A DNA stretch of 64,000 bases from assembly GCA_034008185.1 (NCBI GenBank), contig CM067104.1, positions 1,178,001 through 1,242,000 on the forward strand, in the 5' to 3' direction. Shown in pieces: positions 1 through 14,400 of this stretch. The notes under the pieces are model-generated. The model had not been told where the DNA came from, searched no databases, and worked only from the letters and a program-made list of their open reading frames with translations. Each line of letters starts with the position of its first letter. Position 1 is the stretch's first letter. The stretch is from Gorsachius magnificus. Its lineage: Eukaryota > Chordata > Aves > Pelecaniformes > Ardeidae. The position numbers were made by a program, and so were the translations under genes.

Positions 1-1714
1 TGCACCATTTCTCCAGCACGGCTTATCCAAAGCTGTCAGCGCTGACAGAGCAGTGATGACTTTTTCCTGAAGTTAATCTCCTTCTCGATTGGTTGGGGAT
101 ATCGCCTCTTCCTACTTCTGGCATGGAGATAAATAAGAAATATTATGTGGAGTGGTTCAGTGCATGCCAGGATGCTGGGTTGACATCGAGCTGACAGCGG
201 AGGCACGTGTTGCGATAGCATGTGAGATACAAGGGGCTGGGCTCTCCTGCAAACGAAGAGAGGCAGAGTCCCAGAGCAACATTCACCCAAGTCGTATTCC
301 CAGCTCCGTCACCGCCTTGCGCCATGATCTTCGGCAACCCGCTTACGATTGCTTTGCAGCTAGAGAAAACCAAATGCTCCGGAGATTAAATGCACACCCA
401 CGTAGGCTGCACTCACTCAACTGCTGCACAAATTGCATTTGTAGGGTATGAAGACGTTTAAAGTTTTGATTCCACGAGGAAGTTGTGCGCAAAGCCTTTT
501 GTTAATTCAGGTCCTTAGCTGGGAGGGATCACATGCATTTTTAAAGGAAAAAGTAATCGAGTCACAGCTGATGCGTAATAAAATTAAGTATTTTGCTGTC
601 TGTGCTATGAGGCAGCATGTTTTAAATGTCCATTAACAAAAGAGCATTTGGGGCAGCCTGAGGCCTTCCCGATAGCAGAGGTCTTCTATTAAGTTCCGAA
701 GAACTACAAGACATTGTTTTGGAGATGATTACTGGTCTGATGAAGAAGGAATTGGAGACAATCTACTTTGCTTTGAAAAATCTGAGTCAAGAGCGTGAAC
801 GTGGTGGTGCAGACGCCACATCAATTTTGTGTGCAATACGCCAAGCGTGCTGCAGATTGCTTAATAAATAATTCAGTCAACAGACCCACCTGAAACTTGC
901 TGGAAGAATTCCCTTGTCAAGAGTCAAGAGAATTAAAAAAGAAAACCCTCAAACAAATCAAAATATCAAATTAGCAGCTGCAGAACTCAAAAGCATAGAA
1001 AATCCCCTTAGAATCACGGAGGCTTATAAATGAAAAAAATTATCACGGGCTGAACCTGGGCACAAGAGCTTGCTCTCAGCGATGAAGAAGGTGGCAATTC
1101 GCCCCTCTGACGGACATTAGGAGGCCTACAGGCTTTGATACGGCTGCACTGAAGAGATGACTACTCACCACTTTTGAACCGGTTTGTCCTCTCAAAGTTT
1201 AAACCCAACAGAAGGTGGTCTTCTCCACATTTCAGAATATATACACCTATCACCTTAGACCAAATATATTTAGAACTATGTTTTAACTAACCTGTTTGCA
1301 ATGCCTGGTGTAGACAGGATCAACTGTAATCCGAGGTAGCCGTAAGGATCCCTAATCTAGGCAAGCCCCTGCACAGGGAAGGCAGACAGATGGAAGTGAA
1401 GAGTTTTGCCCGCAGCACCAGTGCCAGCACAGGAAGAGATTACACGCCACGACGTTCGCTGTGCCTCCTTCTACACAACGGAAAGAGAAGAGAAGGGTCT
1501 TCCCAAAGAGCTGTGTAAGGCCACAGTCGGGGCTGGATAAGCCTTTGCCAATTTTGTGATGACAAAGCACAGCGTTACTTGGAGGAGATGCACAAACCTC
1601 ACACTACCAGCAATTTAGGGATGTAAAGCTCCGTGTACTTTTCAAATGGGTGCTTTGGAAGATGCTTTGCCATTATTCTTCCCCATGACTCTTCACAGAA
1701 GTCCTCCAGGAAGC
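1..1714. other. Single-copy intron-like or intergenic DNA
   Basis: Moderate-GC, non-repetitive sequence without a recognisable exon. It could be part of a long first intron of a minus-strand gene starting at the CpG promoter near 16.6 kb, but no splice-linked coding exon supports this. It contains the 662-871 coding-like stretch described separately. Confidence 0.4.
662..871 (+). other. Coding-like open stretch, unassigned
   Basis: One frame is open from an in-frame stop just before 662 to TAA at 869-871. It reads about 69 codons, with the first ATG at 725-727 (48 residues from there). The translation looks protein-like, mainly helical and charged (for example SSEELQDIVLEM, then KKELETIYFALKNLSQERER), and ends CCRLLNK. 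A plausible acceptor (GATAGCAG) lies near 670-677. I do not recognise a family. An open frame of this length is well within chance, so this is only a candidate exon or a relic of a retroposed gene. Confidence 0.15.
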
Positions 1715-1995
1715 AAGACAGTGCAAATAGGACGAGGGGTAATGGTTTCAAACTAAAAGAGGGTAGATTTAGCTAGGCATAAGGAAAAAATTTTTTACAG
1801 TGAGGGTGGCGAAACACCGGCACAGGTTGCCCAGAGAGGTGGGGGATGCCCCATCCCTGGGAACATTCAAGGTCAGGTTGGACAGGGCTGTGAGCATCCT
1901 GGTCTGGTTGGGGATGGCCCTGCTAACGGCAGGGGGTTGGACTGGATAAGCTTCAAAAGGCCCCTTCCAACCCAAACCCTTCTGTGATTCTAAAT
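1715..1995 (+). mobile_element. CR1 LINE, 5'-truncated 3' end
   Basis: The block runs from a GACGAGGGGTAATGG-type segment through GGTTGCCCAGAGAGGTGGG and CCCATCCCTGG to CCTTCCAACCC, and ends in TTCTGTGATTCTA. This is the conserved order of the end of CR1 ORF2 plus the short 3' UTR, with the CR1-type tail instead of poly(A). Only the last 280 bases or so remain, as is usual for bird CR1 copies. It is oriented on the plus strand and is an inactive fossil. Confidence 0.88.
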
Positions 1996-4900
1996 GAGTT
2001 GCTGGGATTGGGAAGCAGGAAGGGGGTCCAGTCTAGGACCTTCTACGTGAGAGCCTTTTTTCCCCTGGCACAAGCCCTCCCTCTCTTGCATGCAATTCTC
2101 CCCAAACAGGAAAGTTCTGCTTTTCTCCACCATTACCACTGCATTTCTCAATCATCCCTTTTCTTCCCCACCAACATCCATGCACGCACACACCTTAGTC
2201 ATCCCAATCCCCTACCACCTCCCTGGATAAGGGCATTAGCTGGCGGGTACTTTAAACGCTAACAAAAGGTATAATTTTAAACTTGGCAACGAACCACAGT
2301 CTAGGTGTGAAGTTCTAAAGAGGTTAAAAGCGATGCCTGAATTCATATACATAGACAGGATGAGGTTGTCATCTTTAAAATTAAAATATGTATTCTACCC
2401 ATCTAAACAGGCTCTTGGTACTTGCAAGAGCTGGAGGGGAAAAGGCTGCAGGTATCCAATGCAAGCTGAAGCCTCCCCTTCCCAACCAAATGAACTGAGC
2501 TGCCCATCGGATCCTCTGTTCATGATGAACAACTTGACTGGGATGCTGGTCTGGGGATAAGCTGGTTTTGCTTACCTCAATAATCAAAATTCCCACTTAT
2601 TTAAAAGTTTCAGTCTTCCTACAGATTTTGAAGTCAGCCCATATGCTACCTTCCCCCTGGTATATCAGTCCATAAACCGAAGTGGTCCCAAAGCATGTTA
2701 ACTAACCCATTAAGAAAAAAACTAAGCCCGTTATCCTAGTCTAGACAGACACCTAGGGGTAATATTTTAACTCCCTTAAAAGGAATTAGACATATTACAT
2801 GCATCAACAACAGCAATGAAAGACCAGCCTTCCTGAAAAGGATTTCCCCCAGGATGCATGTTGGCACCTTACGGAACCCATTTTAAAAATTTCCATTTGG
2901 AAACAGTGTAGGAAGAGACACGAGAAGCAGGATACACGTTTCCAAAAGCACATTTTGGCATTTATGGAACCCTTCATCCAAGATGCTCTACAGCCTTTCA
3001 AACACACTGCTTTAGGTTTACAGAGGAAACGAGTTTCCGAGGTAGTCCTGTGGCTACAGGCAAAGTCACGGGTTTGGCTGGCAGCATTAGCCTGATGCCA
3101 CAGAAAGCGCCACAGTCAGGCTCTTGATTATCTTTGGTATTGTTACTCACAGCCACACTTTCACCAGCGCACGTTCCCACAAATATCCCACGCCCTAGCG
3201 GTAAGTACACGCGATTGCTTTAATACGTGTCAGGATCCAGGTACGAGCTGCGTGGGGTTTTGTGTTCGTGAAGCTTTTACGGACCCGTTCCAGCTGAATT
3301 ACCCACAAGGAGCTGAGGTCTGGAAGCAGTCTCGAGCCAAGATTTGTCAATCTGAGTCACGCCTCTTCTGGTTTGCAGAAGTCACGAGCAACTGGCCCCC
3401 CATCCCCACCAAGGACGTGGCTGGGTCTCTTACCCTCCTGTGCCCAGCTGCCTCCGACGGTGGCCCAACAACTCCTGTGCCCAAGACTGGGACCCTCACA
3501 GCTCAACACCAACCCAAAAGTGCTTTTTTCCCCCCAGATCACCTCAAATCCCCATCAAAAAAAAAAAACAAAACCAAAACCTTTTCCATAAACCTCAGTG
3601 TTAAGATGGAAGAAACTCCCAGGTCATTAACGCTGCTGAACGTTGGGGGATATAGAGTTGGTATGAAAAATGCTCTAAAAATAAGGCTCTATTGTCGTCC
3701 TTGCATGTGACTATTGTTATTGCAGGAACGCTTGTGCCCAACACTCTTGCATCTGTGCCTTGCAAGAGAAGCTGAAATACTTCAGATCCCAACGAACACT
3801 TGGGCGTACTCAAAAATTGTTCTGCTTCCAGTTTGCCAGCACAGCTCCCCTCTCCAGCACGAATGCGCTTACTAGTACACCAGTACAAGCACATTTATGG
3901 TTTAGTCCCATAAATCATGAGGATAAACTTTACATTAATATGACCACAAAATTAAAGCTAGAGTTTGCACCAAGTATGAAACAAAACCAAAAGAGCTGCA
4001 GAGCAACCTCCTAAAAATAGGCTTAAAGTAGAACAGAAAACAAAAGCAAACTGCATGCTCTGCTGACAGAAGTGTCTCTCTGCTAAGATTTACTCGCCTA
4101 GGAAGACTTGAGTGAAGAACGAGCTGCAAAATGAGTTAGAAGAAAGAAAATTGCTAGAGATAGGGACATCAAGAGAAAGGAGGTACCTAGGGAACTGACT
4201 GTAAGTTAAGGTTGTCAGTGAAAGGTTCGGTGCAGAAACAAAAGGGCTGTTAGTTTTTCCAAGAGACGAACAGACGCCTGCAGGTATGATCAAGCCTCCC
4301 TCACTCTATATTCTGTCCGTGCATGAGTTTATCTACAGTTATTTTTCAGATTCCAGTAAAAGGCTTCAGTCTCCCATCGCGCTCTCTTACCCCTCAGATT
4401 TGCAGCCTCCAAAAGAACAAACAATTGCTTGAGCGCTGCACTGCGAAAAGGGGCAATTTAGGGAATTTCAGCATCGGTTTTAAAAGTCTGCCAAGAGTTA
4501 CAGCAACAATGGAAGGAGAGGTGGCGAGGAAAAGCAGACAAATCACACAGGATAACTGCGTCGGTGCCTCGGGGTCAGGATCGGTGCCGACACTGCGGTG
4601 ACTGCGGCACCCAGCACCCCAAAAAGGCTCTTCCCAGGTGCTCTAGGACAAGGGAGTTGATCCGACACGGGCAACGCCATCTGCAAGCCAAAGAGGATAC
4701 CCAGATGGTTCAGTGCAACTGCCCCATCCTCTGTCACTGCGGGACACGTACTGGCACAGAGATTATAACTGTTTTACTCTCCAAAATGTAAAAACACCCT
4801 TCACAGTCAGATGTAAACCCCATCCCAGACACCAGCCCTCGGGCGTGCAGGAACAAGTCCAAGCAAAGGTGCAGCTAAAGGTAAGATGTCTTTCCACCAA

Positions 4901-5088
4901 CAGACAACACAGAAAACCTGTTTGCAATTGTCCCAGGCTATTAAATAGGGCAAAGTGTTCTCAAGAAGGGTGGAGGATCCAGGGAGGGCTGTGACTTTTG
5001 TAGGAAAATTACAGGACTTAGCTGACAGCAGGAGCAAAGGCAGAATTGGATCAGAAACTGTGTTCTTATCATAATCCCCGTATTTGCC

Positions 5089-5119
<31 letters not shown>

Positions 5120-8100
5120 GAGAAGTCTTCCCACAGAAGGCTTCATCACCTGGGATTATTGTGAGGTACAGCCTGGGTACTACTGCCCCTAGGGCGGGCA
5201 AAGCTTTTTTTCTCCTTGATCAAGTCGCCGTGCTCCTCGCTACTCTTGGCATGCCAGTTTAATGCAAAAGGTAAAACAGAGCTAGGAGTTAACTTTTTAT
5301 GAGACTGAGCTACATGGGATTAATTCTCAGAGACTAATGAGTCGCAAGGCCATCCCAGATCAATTTGGGTAACTTTGTTGAGACCTGGGAGCCATGCCAA
5401 GAGCATTAACAACCCGAGCTGCAATACAAACAAGCCTATTCAAACACAAATAGTGCTCAAGACACTAGACCAAGCCCCAAGGACAGGCAGTACACTGCTA
5501 CTGGGAAGAAGAGATAAAACCACAATAAACTAGATTATTACAGATGGCTGCACAGAATCTGTGCTGTAGCATACATCTTCCTACCAGAGAATATACAAGA
5601 TCACAGGCAGAGTCGAGACAGAATCCGTAATTGCCACTGGGAGCTGGAACTGGAAGAGAGGTTGGTTGCAATCAAAAACCAAACTGCTTTTTGGTAAGTA
5701 CGAGGGAAAGAAATTCAGACTAAGATGGCCATTTCTACTCCGCTAGCCAAAAGAGAAGGAAGTATAAGGCACTGCCCCAAGCTCTCAAAAATTGTAAGAT
5801 TTCCCACTAAAATGCAAGGAAGGAAGCATGTTGCTTTGAGACCGTTCCAGGAAAGGCTCTTTATTATTTTTCTAAGTGCAGTCATTAACAGCTCTCTGCC
5901 TCGAGCTTCCTGACCATCAAAATGAATTTTCAGCACACAGTTGGGATCAGCAGGGTCAGAGAGGCAGCAGCACCCAGAAAACCCAAGGCGGGGAACCCAG
6001 TGCTTCCACAGCACTTGGCTGGGATTTAGTGTCAGCATTCTCCACGCTACCCTGGATCAACGTACAACACTGAGGTGATGATTCAGAGCACCATAATCCA
6101 TCATAAAGTGGGGTAAAAACAAATTGGTCAACTTCTTCCTTAAAAACAAACCCCCTAAACAAGCCACTTGAACATTTAGGCTTCCTTGTCGCAGGGTTAG
6201 CTCTACAAGACAGAGGGCTTGGTGCCCAACCTGCGTTTAGGTGCTTTGTAAAGTCAACTTGGCACCTAATTGCCACTGCTGACTCTCAGACTAAATTAGG
6301 TGCCTGCAGGGACTTAGGAACAGGGCTTGTTCCGCACCTTTGGCTGCCCAGATCCCTGTTTGACTAGTATACACTCAAAGACATTGCGAAAGATTTTTTG
6401 AGTTCTACTGGGAGAGGCCACCACCGAGCTCAGTGAAAATGCGCAGGCTGCTGTTAGTCCTAGGCTTTGACTTGAAAGTTATTTTGGGGTGTGAAGGAAG
6501 GACTGAGAATGTTTGCTTTGTAACCAAAAAGCTACAGGAGAGCTTAAAATTGTCATTTGGGAAAGGAGGCCAAAAGCCAATGCTATAAAATCTGCTTTAG
6601 AAGCATAACACCCTTATGCTTTATAAGCTTGATAAAGCAAACCCAACTGTATAAACTGGAATATTGGCAAGGAACTCGCTTTAAGTAAATCTCCAACAGA
6701 CATACAGTCTTTAACAAGTCATTACGAGTTAACCTACAGCGCAGGGTGAAAGCAAAGTCCAACCACGTACCATCTGACTGTACCTTTCTGGGAGTTCAGC
6801 ACCGCTCTCAAGCTTGTAGAGGATCCCCTATCCACAAGAGCGTCCCCAAAATAGTTGGGACGCTCTCTCCCCGAGAGCATCAAAGATGCACTACACCCTC
6901 GCTTCTCACTTGCAAGTGCCTTAGAAGAGCCCTGGAGCTTCACCGCCCCAGCAAGCTGCTGCTGCTGCTGCTATCAGAAGAACGACTTTTCCTACCAGGG
7001 ATGACATTTGGCCCTAAAGTGACTTAAAAAGCAGCAATACGCAGCTCACACAGGAGCAAATTAATAGCCTGGGTGCAAAAAGGATTTTCATGTGCTTTGG
7101 GAAAAGGGTCAAACCTCTCATGAAGCAACAGCCACGAACAAGAGTCACCCTCCTCCTCTCAGTGCGCGAGCGATGGGATAGGGAGGCCTTGTCAGCGTCC
7201 TGTCAAACGTAAAACAAACTCCAGCAAAAGGAATAACACGGGCCCCAAACCAACACGTCAGCCATGAGCAACTTAACTGAGACCAGAAAAGCTTTTCCCC
7301 TGCAGCAAGAGCAACAAACCCCCTCGGCTGGGAGCTCCAGGCGGCTTTTCCCAGCACAGCTTCCACCAATCCACTCAACCACACAACTTACACTGTTTAT
7401 AACTCTCTTATAAACAATAACGAGTTTACCGTTACCATAACAAGAAGTGTCATTTGTTAACGTTGCCTCCACATTAGGGTCTGGCAGGATAAAAACCATT
7501 ATAGAAGCACCATTGTCCAAGAGGCTGCTCATGCTGGCCAGCCTCCAGATCAGAGCTGGCCTGGCCTCTGACTTCAGAGCAAGGTGTTAGAGAAAGTCTC
7601 GTGTCATCGCAGCGTGGCTGGGCCCCGGCTGAGCCACCGGGCTGCCCGCACATCACAGGCAGCACAAAGGGAAGGATACTATTGTGGTTTGTTTTGTTTT
7701 TTTTTAATCTATGCAAAACACAGTGGTGAAAAAAGCAAGCGAGACCAACCACAAGAAGCTCGAGCGATCTGGAACAGCCTTCAGGAGGTCCTTCTGCTCT
7801 CTAACTTGGAGCTGAGGGACACCGATGCGCAAATGTCTTCTCAGGTTCGGTGTTTTCAAGGTGCGAGGAGGTCAGAATTCATCGCACTAACAGCATGCAT
7901 CCTCCCACTCCTCCTTTCACGGTCAGATTCCTCAGAGAGAAGTAGCTGCTGCTCTTCAAATACCTACTTTAACTAATCCTTGCCAAACATCACCGAAGCA
8001 GCCGTAGCTTGGCAAAACATGCTTTAACACAGGCAAGGTTTCTCTAGTTAGGTGCCAAGTATCAGATTTCTAGTATGAAAAGGCATCTGTCCAAAGGGTT

Positions 8101-8340
8101 TCAAAGCCTTTGATGAACATGAGACAAAATCCAACATAAACCAGCAAGTCAGCAACTTCCCCAGGCAAGAAGATGGAGAAAGACCATCTCTAAATAAATC
8201 ATCATCCAATTACTCATATGCCAAAGTTGTGCTTCCACTCCCAATTTCTGGAAGAAAGATGGACTCTATTGGACATCCCTAAGGTATTTACACAAAAACA
8301 CAACGGAGAGACCAAACCACAAGACCCTCATAGCAGGCAC
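1996..8340. other. Non-genic single-copy DNA
   Basis: I see no gene, RNA gene or clear mobile element in this 6.3-kb stretch. It holds short homopolymers (C-then-A run around 5,093-5,119, A-rich 3,558-3,578) and a small GCT run near 6,957-6,973. Open frames here are short and show no recognisable domain. Confidence 0.45.
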
Positions 8341-8419
8341 AGCAGGATGCACTGGCAGCACCTAGACAGGGTATTTGATGGGAGCACCTAGCCAGCTCCC
8401 ATCAAATACAGCATCCTGC
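8341..8419. repeat. Perfect inverted repeat / stem-loop
   Basis: The arm GTATTTGATGGGAGC (8371-8385) is followed after a 9-base loop by its exact reverse complement at 8395-8409. Outside it, GCAGGATGC (8342-8350) pairs with GCATCCTGC (8410-8418), leaving an unpaired left-side bulge of about 20 bases. The single strand could fold into a two-part hairpin. Its origin (small inverted-repeat transposon relic, microRNA-like hairpin or palindromic duplication) cannot be decided from sequence alone. Confidence 0.7.
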
Positions 8420-11400
8420 CTCAACGCTGCAACGAGCAGCAAGGCCTCAGGCATGGTTCATCATCAACTGGTTGCTCCAGAACCTCCTCCAAAACAGAAG
8501 GAACTTCATGGAAGTCCCCAAGCCTCTCCACAGAGGTCAGACAAGCCTCCACTTAATTCCCACCGTTGCCATCACCTCCAAGATCAGAGCAGACACCATG
8601 TCTTTGGCCAGACCCAGAGGTAGGGCTGTCACTGGGAGCAAGGTAACAACCCAAGTGTTGAACACAGAGTGAGAAGAGGCGAGAGCACACCTATATCCAA
8701 CTCTAGCCAAAGCAACACGGCACAAGCCTTCCCCACAATCTCAAGCAAAAAGCTTTTCTTTCCTCCTTCGCACCACAATCAAGCAAACCCTGCAGAAAAA
8801 GAGGCTCTAAGCAGAGATCACCGGGTAGGAAATTTTTCTGGCGTTGCTTCCAGCAGGCTTATATTTGTAGCACGGTGGCACGCTGAGCAAACAGACACTC
8901 TAAAAGGCAGACTCCAAGACGCACGCAGGCAGCCTCCGGATCTCGGCACTACAGCTCTCGGGTCGCCTTGCGCTTCTTCATTAGCGGTGATACATCTTCA
9001 GCTATATACTTCTTCACAGCAGGGACAACATATTGCAAGATATCTACTACAGGAGAGAGAAATAATTCAAGTTTAAGAAAGGGAGGAAAAACCTAAGAGA
9101 CCCACTGTTTCTTACTGAGTAGAGATAATTATAAGAAAGCCATGACAAGCCTTAGAGAATGCGTTATTTTACCTAGGAAATGCCTAAGTGACCTAGAAAC
9201 TGCAGTCCCATTTCCTGAAATTATTTAGCCGCTTAAGAGCCCTTGTTTCAATGAAAGTGAGAAAAAAAAGCTGCCGAAAATGGGACGTAAGAGCCCAAGT
9301 CAAGCTTGAACATATTTTCCCCACAATGGCGTGTGAATAGTTTTAAAGGAAGATCAAAAGTCAAAGCTGCACGGAGTTACGAACAGGAGAGCCTCTTATG
9401 TAAGAGACTACCTATGGATAAAACTCTTGTCAATGAATTAAAATAACTGAAATGGCACCAGCGGGACAGGGGACAGAAAGGCGCAACGCTCCTGTATGTG
9501 TGAGTGGTCATAAAGGAAAAATATTTTGTCCCACCTGTTATTATTTACATCACATGTGGGCGTTTTTATTTATTTAGCATTCAAAGGCACACACATTTTA
9601 TGGCATCATTATTTGATATGCGAGCCCTAAAATCAGAGGGGAGCAAGAAATATTCCAAATATAAGCAGTGTCTAGAAATCTGGTACATTATTGTGAGTTG
9701 TTTAACTAGAACCGCGTTCTGCCTCCGGAATGATTGCGTTTTAGCGGCGAACAAAGCAATGATTTCCTATATATAGTTTACATAATTCAAAATGCGAAAT
9801 CTTACGTAGATGAAGGATACGGCGTCCTAAGCGTGGATCATACAAACGGGCGCTCTACGTGCATTAAAAACGGAGAGCTTTCCAAAAACAAAGGCAAGGC
9901 AGCGTGGGGTAGGAAGACAAAAAACATCCACGCGAAGAAGAGCGAGCATCCCTCGGGACATTTTTCACCGCCTCCTCCAGAAAACATACGTGTTCATTAA
10001 AACGCTGCCAACACGCTCAGGATTGCGTTCAGAAAGTCACATTTCGTCACGTTCGCTTTGCGCGTGGCTCGGTCAGAGCGAGGATCTGGACGATGAGCAA
10101 TGCTCGTTCTTATATAAACTCTCCAGGTTTGTAACAGCACGCTCTGCCATATAAAGGCTTCTAATCCAATTAAGGTTGTAGATAAAACTTCCTCGGCTCC
10201 GTTTTCGTACGCTGAATCTACCCCACGCTGCGGGATGCTCGGCTAAGTCTCTGCCTTCACATTTTTTGGGACCCAACGGTTAATTCCGGGAGAGCTGGCA
10301 CCCAGCTGCTGTCATCCCCCTGGTGACAACCTGCCTTTGGATCCCGTCTTCCTCCACTGCTCCTCCTCCAGCTCTATTTTACCAACACTCAAAAAAATAA
10401 GGGAATATTTCTACCTCAGGAACAGCGGAAGAACGGCCAGTGAATGGCTGCCAAACCTACCACCAGATCCTGCTGCAAAGAGAACAGCACAAGGTAGCAG
10501 AAAACTACATTTCACTGGGAGAGGATGAACTGGCAAAGCTTCCCTGCCCACACGCAAACCTCCTTCAGCTTCCCCAGCAGCAGTTCAACCTCACTTTCAA
10601 AACTTCTACGGATTTCCATCATCTTCAGCCGTGGACACAACCAGCTGTACCTCTAGAAACAAGTCTATTTTAAACACCAGCTATTTCAGATAATTGCAAG
10701 CATCAACTGCTTAGCGACTTGAAGATTTGTTCCCTTCATCTCAGCAGACTCGGCACCAAAAAGAGCTTTTTGGCAGAAAACCCAAAAGTCATGTTCTGCT
10801 CCAAGCCTGGTTTACTCACTTTGGAAACAGTTAAAGGGTATAAGGCAGCTCGGTACGGTTAGTTACACAGGTATAAATACATTCATTTGGGCATTGCTTA
10901 TTCCCTAGCACTGCCAAGTCCACATCTAGCCAAGTCCTTAATGCACCAAAGTCTGTGAAAGACTGCTTTTTATTATTATTATTATTATTTTAAATAGTAA
11001 CAATGGTATTCAGAACGAGGTCTCTGCCAGCCAGGGCTGAAAACGTTCTCCATAAGCACAAAAAAGAAAAAAAAAGAAGGAAAAAAAAGCAAGCTGTGCA
11101 AGAGCTCTGCTAAAGGCAGCACTGCAAGCGTGGCAGCGCATCCCCACAAGGCAGGGGAGCGGAGAACTTTGCAGCGTTGCACACTTTTGAACGCCAGGCA
11201 CAACGTGCATTTCATACTAAAGGAGCTCAAACCTCTTTTTGTCGGGAGAAAGGGAAGAAAGTGTCTTCGTACAGCTTCTCTTTCAGGATTTCTTTGGTAG
11301 CCGTGCCTCACAAAGAGGGCTCAGTAGCGAGGCTAGCTCTGCAGAGCGTGCACAGAGAAATACCCCCAGTGGGTAGCATGGCCCGTAGCTGGCAGCGAAG

Positions 11401-14400
11401 CTTTGTTTATTCATGAACCAGCTTGCAATGGCTGGCACCGTGTCTCCACTGCCGCTTTATTCTCTGGCGCAAGGGTGGGACACCAGAGAGGCATTCCAGA
11501 CCGCTGCAGGCTCTCCCCGGGCTGGCTGGCTCCTGCGACAGCGCCGTTTGCAATCCCCGGGTTGCTCTCCATGAGCCAAACACGTTGCTTTCATCGGAAA
11601 ACTTCAATAAATGGCTGCTGGCGTTTGGGAGCTCAGCGCTGCGCTTGTCCCGATGCGGGACAGAAGCTCCTGCTCACATAGAGCAGCAGAAGAGAGACGT
11701 GGAGGTAGGAAAATTCACCCCAGCCAGCTCGGTTTCTCACCGCCACCCCAGCAAAGCGTGCAAAGAGCTTAGAGGCAAGAGGTGCAATCCAAAAATCCTG
11801 CTCCGCTAAGTAATTAGCCAGCATTAAAATTAGGTTTAGCCTCGGTGAAACCACATTGCGTCGGAGTTGGGTAAGGCACTGAATTTATCGTGTTTTAAAA
11901 ACACATGTCAGACTTTGGCATGCATTAAGCTACAGCGCGTGCTATATAAAGGCTACTGTACGGCTGACTTGGGCGTCAGCACGTGCCCCACCAGGTGTAT
12001 CAGGGAATCAGGGAGGTGGGGGAAAAAAAAGCAAGAAGCTCTTGGAAGATTATGAAATTTAACTTCAGAGAAGCAATTAAGCCAAACTCCCACGAACCAA
12101 GACTAATTGCAGCAAAACACGTTGTAAATATCAGCTCTAAAGAGGGAGAACAAACCCAAGCGCATGAACATCAACCAGCAGCTCGGAGAGGAACCTCTGT
12201 GGATACCCCCACCTCCAAGGGCTGTAAATGAGGAAATCCGGGTGTTTTCCAACGCACGTGCTCTCCGTGGCCCAGTCTTGCAACTCACCCGCCTGCGCGC
12301 GCGTCGCTTGGAGGAGGGCTGAGGCCACAAGCACAGCTTGGCCAGCCTCAAATCCCCGCTCCTTCTGCCAGCAGAGCAAAGCTGCACACAGGTTAAGCCT
12401 TAATTTTTCAGATCTGGGCAAAACGATTCAAAGCAGCGGAGAAGGAGCAGAATTAAGAGGTTTGCTGAGGACTTCAAGTGACGCGATATAGGAATTCATC
12501 AGCCAGGAAAAAAGATACGACAAACACCGTGATGTGAAGGCTGAGCCGATTGAAACCTCAGATTTATATATTGAAAAGGAAGCAAGATTATAAACGTGCT
12601 TTTGTTTTAGTCTCTACAGGCAGCTTCCCACGTACCTCTACACTGAACAGAAACCTTTTCTAGCTCCCCAGGGAAGCCCAGTTCCCTTGCTTACATCTCT
12701 GCTCAGCCTACACTACTCAGGATTCACCCACTGTATTACAAGTTCCTTGAAACCAAAAACCAAGAAACAAGATAACTTTAAAAGAGGGGGAAAAAAAAAA
12801 AAAAAAAAAAAATTAAGTTACAGGAAGCAACAGGTCCTCAATCCTGAACGTCTGTTACAAAAAAATCTAAATCGTTTGTCCCAGCACTGGAAAGTCCTCT
12901 CAAAATGTATCGTAGTTGGGTGCTAAACGACTGGGGGAAGAGCCGTTTGGGAAATCTGGCCTCAACTCTCAGTGCTAGGAACGATAAAAAAAAAAAAAGG
13001 GAAGAATTAAAAAAGAAAAAAAAAGGTCCCAAGAAAGTCAGGATAAATAAACCCAAACAGAACGTGAAAAAGCATCACACGTGATGCAGCAGAAAATGAG
13101 TCCAAAACAAAATCCAACCCAGAGATCCTCTACTAACACATGCTGCAAAAAACACCACATGCACCACCAGGCCTGCCAGAAGCTGAGCCTACTTCACTGA
13201 GCCATTTTAAAAATGTTTCCATCACAAAGAGGGAGCGACCAGCTCTGGGCGAGGATGCGTCCTCGTTGTCCCGATCCCCGCTGCACACCCTCAGAAGAGC
13301 TCCAGTTCCTCCTGGCTGCCTCATCAGGTAAAACCAGTGGACTTTGCAAGCAGGCTCCTGCGTGTTTGGGGAGGATGGAAGGAGAATTCGGTCTTCTTCC
13401 CCACAACCGTCCTCTCACACCCATCCCCTCACACTTCCTCTCTCAAACTTCCCCATCTTTCAAAACGAGCGAGGGAAATTTCCTGCCTGCCCCATGCCAC
13501 GTCCACAAACCCCCTTTCAGCCATCCTGAGAACGTCCTCCACAGTCAGCGTCTCCTCCAGTTGGGCTCCGAGGGGGTTTGGAAGAGACAGGAATAAAGAC
13601 ATTAATAAGAAGTTTGATTTTTTTTTTTAAGCCACGTCCTTTTATTTTTCCCATCTTCCTCCATGGCATATCTACGCAACCACCATCATAATCATGCCAC
13701 ATGGATTGTACAGCGCTTCCAAGTTAGCTCGGACTAACGACAGTCCCATCAACCAGCTTAAAAAGGGTAACAACGCGTGCACAACACGTGCAACCTACCG
13801 AGGTGGGCTGAGTGTCTAACAGCAGGACTCGGCAAGGCTCAACAGCAAGTTGATTTTCACCTGACATCTTCATAAATGACACAGAGAAAAAAAAAAAAAA
13901 CCAAAAAAACCAGAGCACTAAATACATACGGTGGGAAATGCTGGGGAAGACTGAACAACAAGGAACCTTGAGAAAACAGAAATAAGAGCAAAATTAAGTA
14001 GAAATCAACGTTAGAAATACCCTTCAACAGGGGAAAGTTAAGTTAGAGTGAAAGACAAGTTGCGAGCGGAAGGTTTAACATGCAAAGTTTGCGTAAAGCT
14101 TTTCCTTCTTATAATCCGAGCATACAGAGAGCAAGGAGGAAAAGTCCCCATCTCCACCACTCCGACGCAAACCACGTTCAACTCCGAGCTATTTGGTATC
14201 AGAAGGATATTGGCAAATTGGAAGGCATTCAGGAAAATATAGTTAAGCAGCTGGCGGGATTGATTTACAAGGAAAGACTAAAATAACTGGACGCCTAGTT
14301 TGGCTAAGCGGGAAGTAAGGTGGACACGAGAATTTTTTTTACAGTTGGTTGACAGGCAAGTACCAAAAGGGAGAGGAAGCGTTCAACATTGGGTATAACC

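Noticed and set aside
804..870. FVCNTP reading resembling the start of the ATF7 N-terminal zinc finger
   Set aside because: Similarity stops after about five residues, the finger cysteine pattern fails and the strand is opposite to the expected ATF7 direction.
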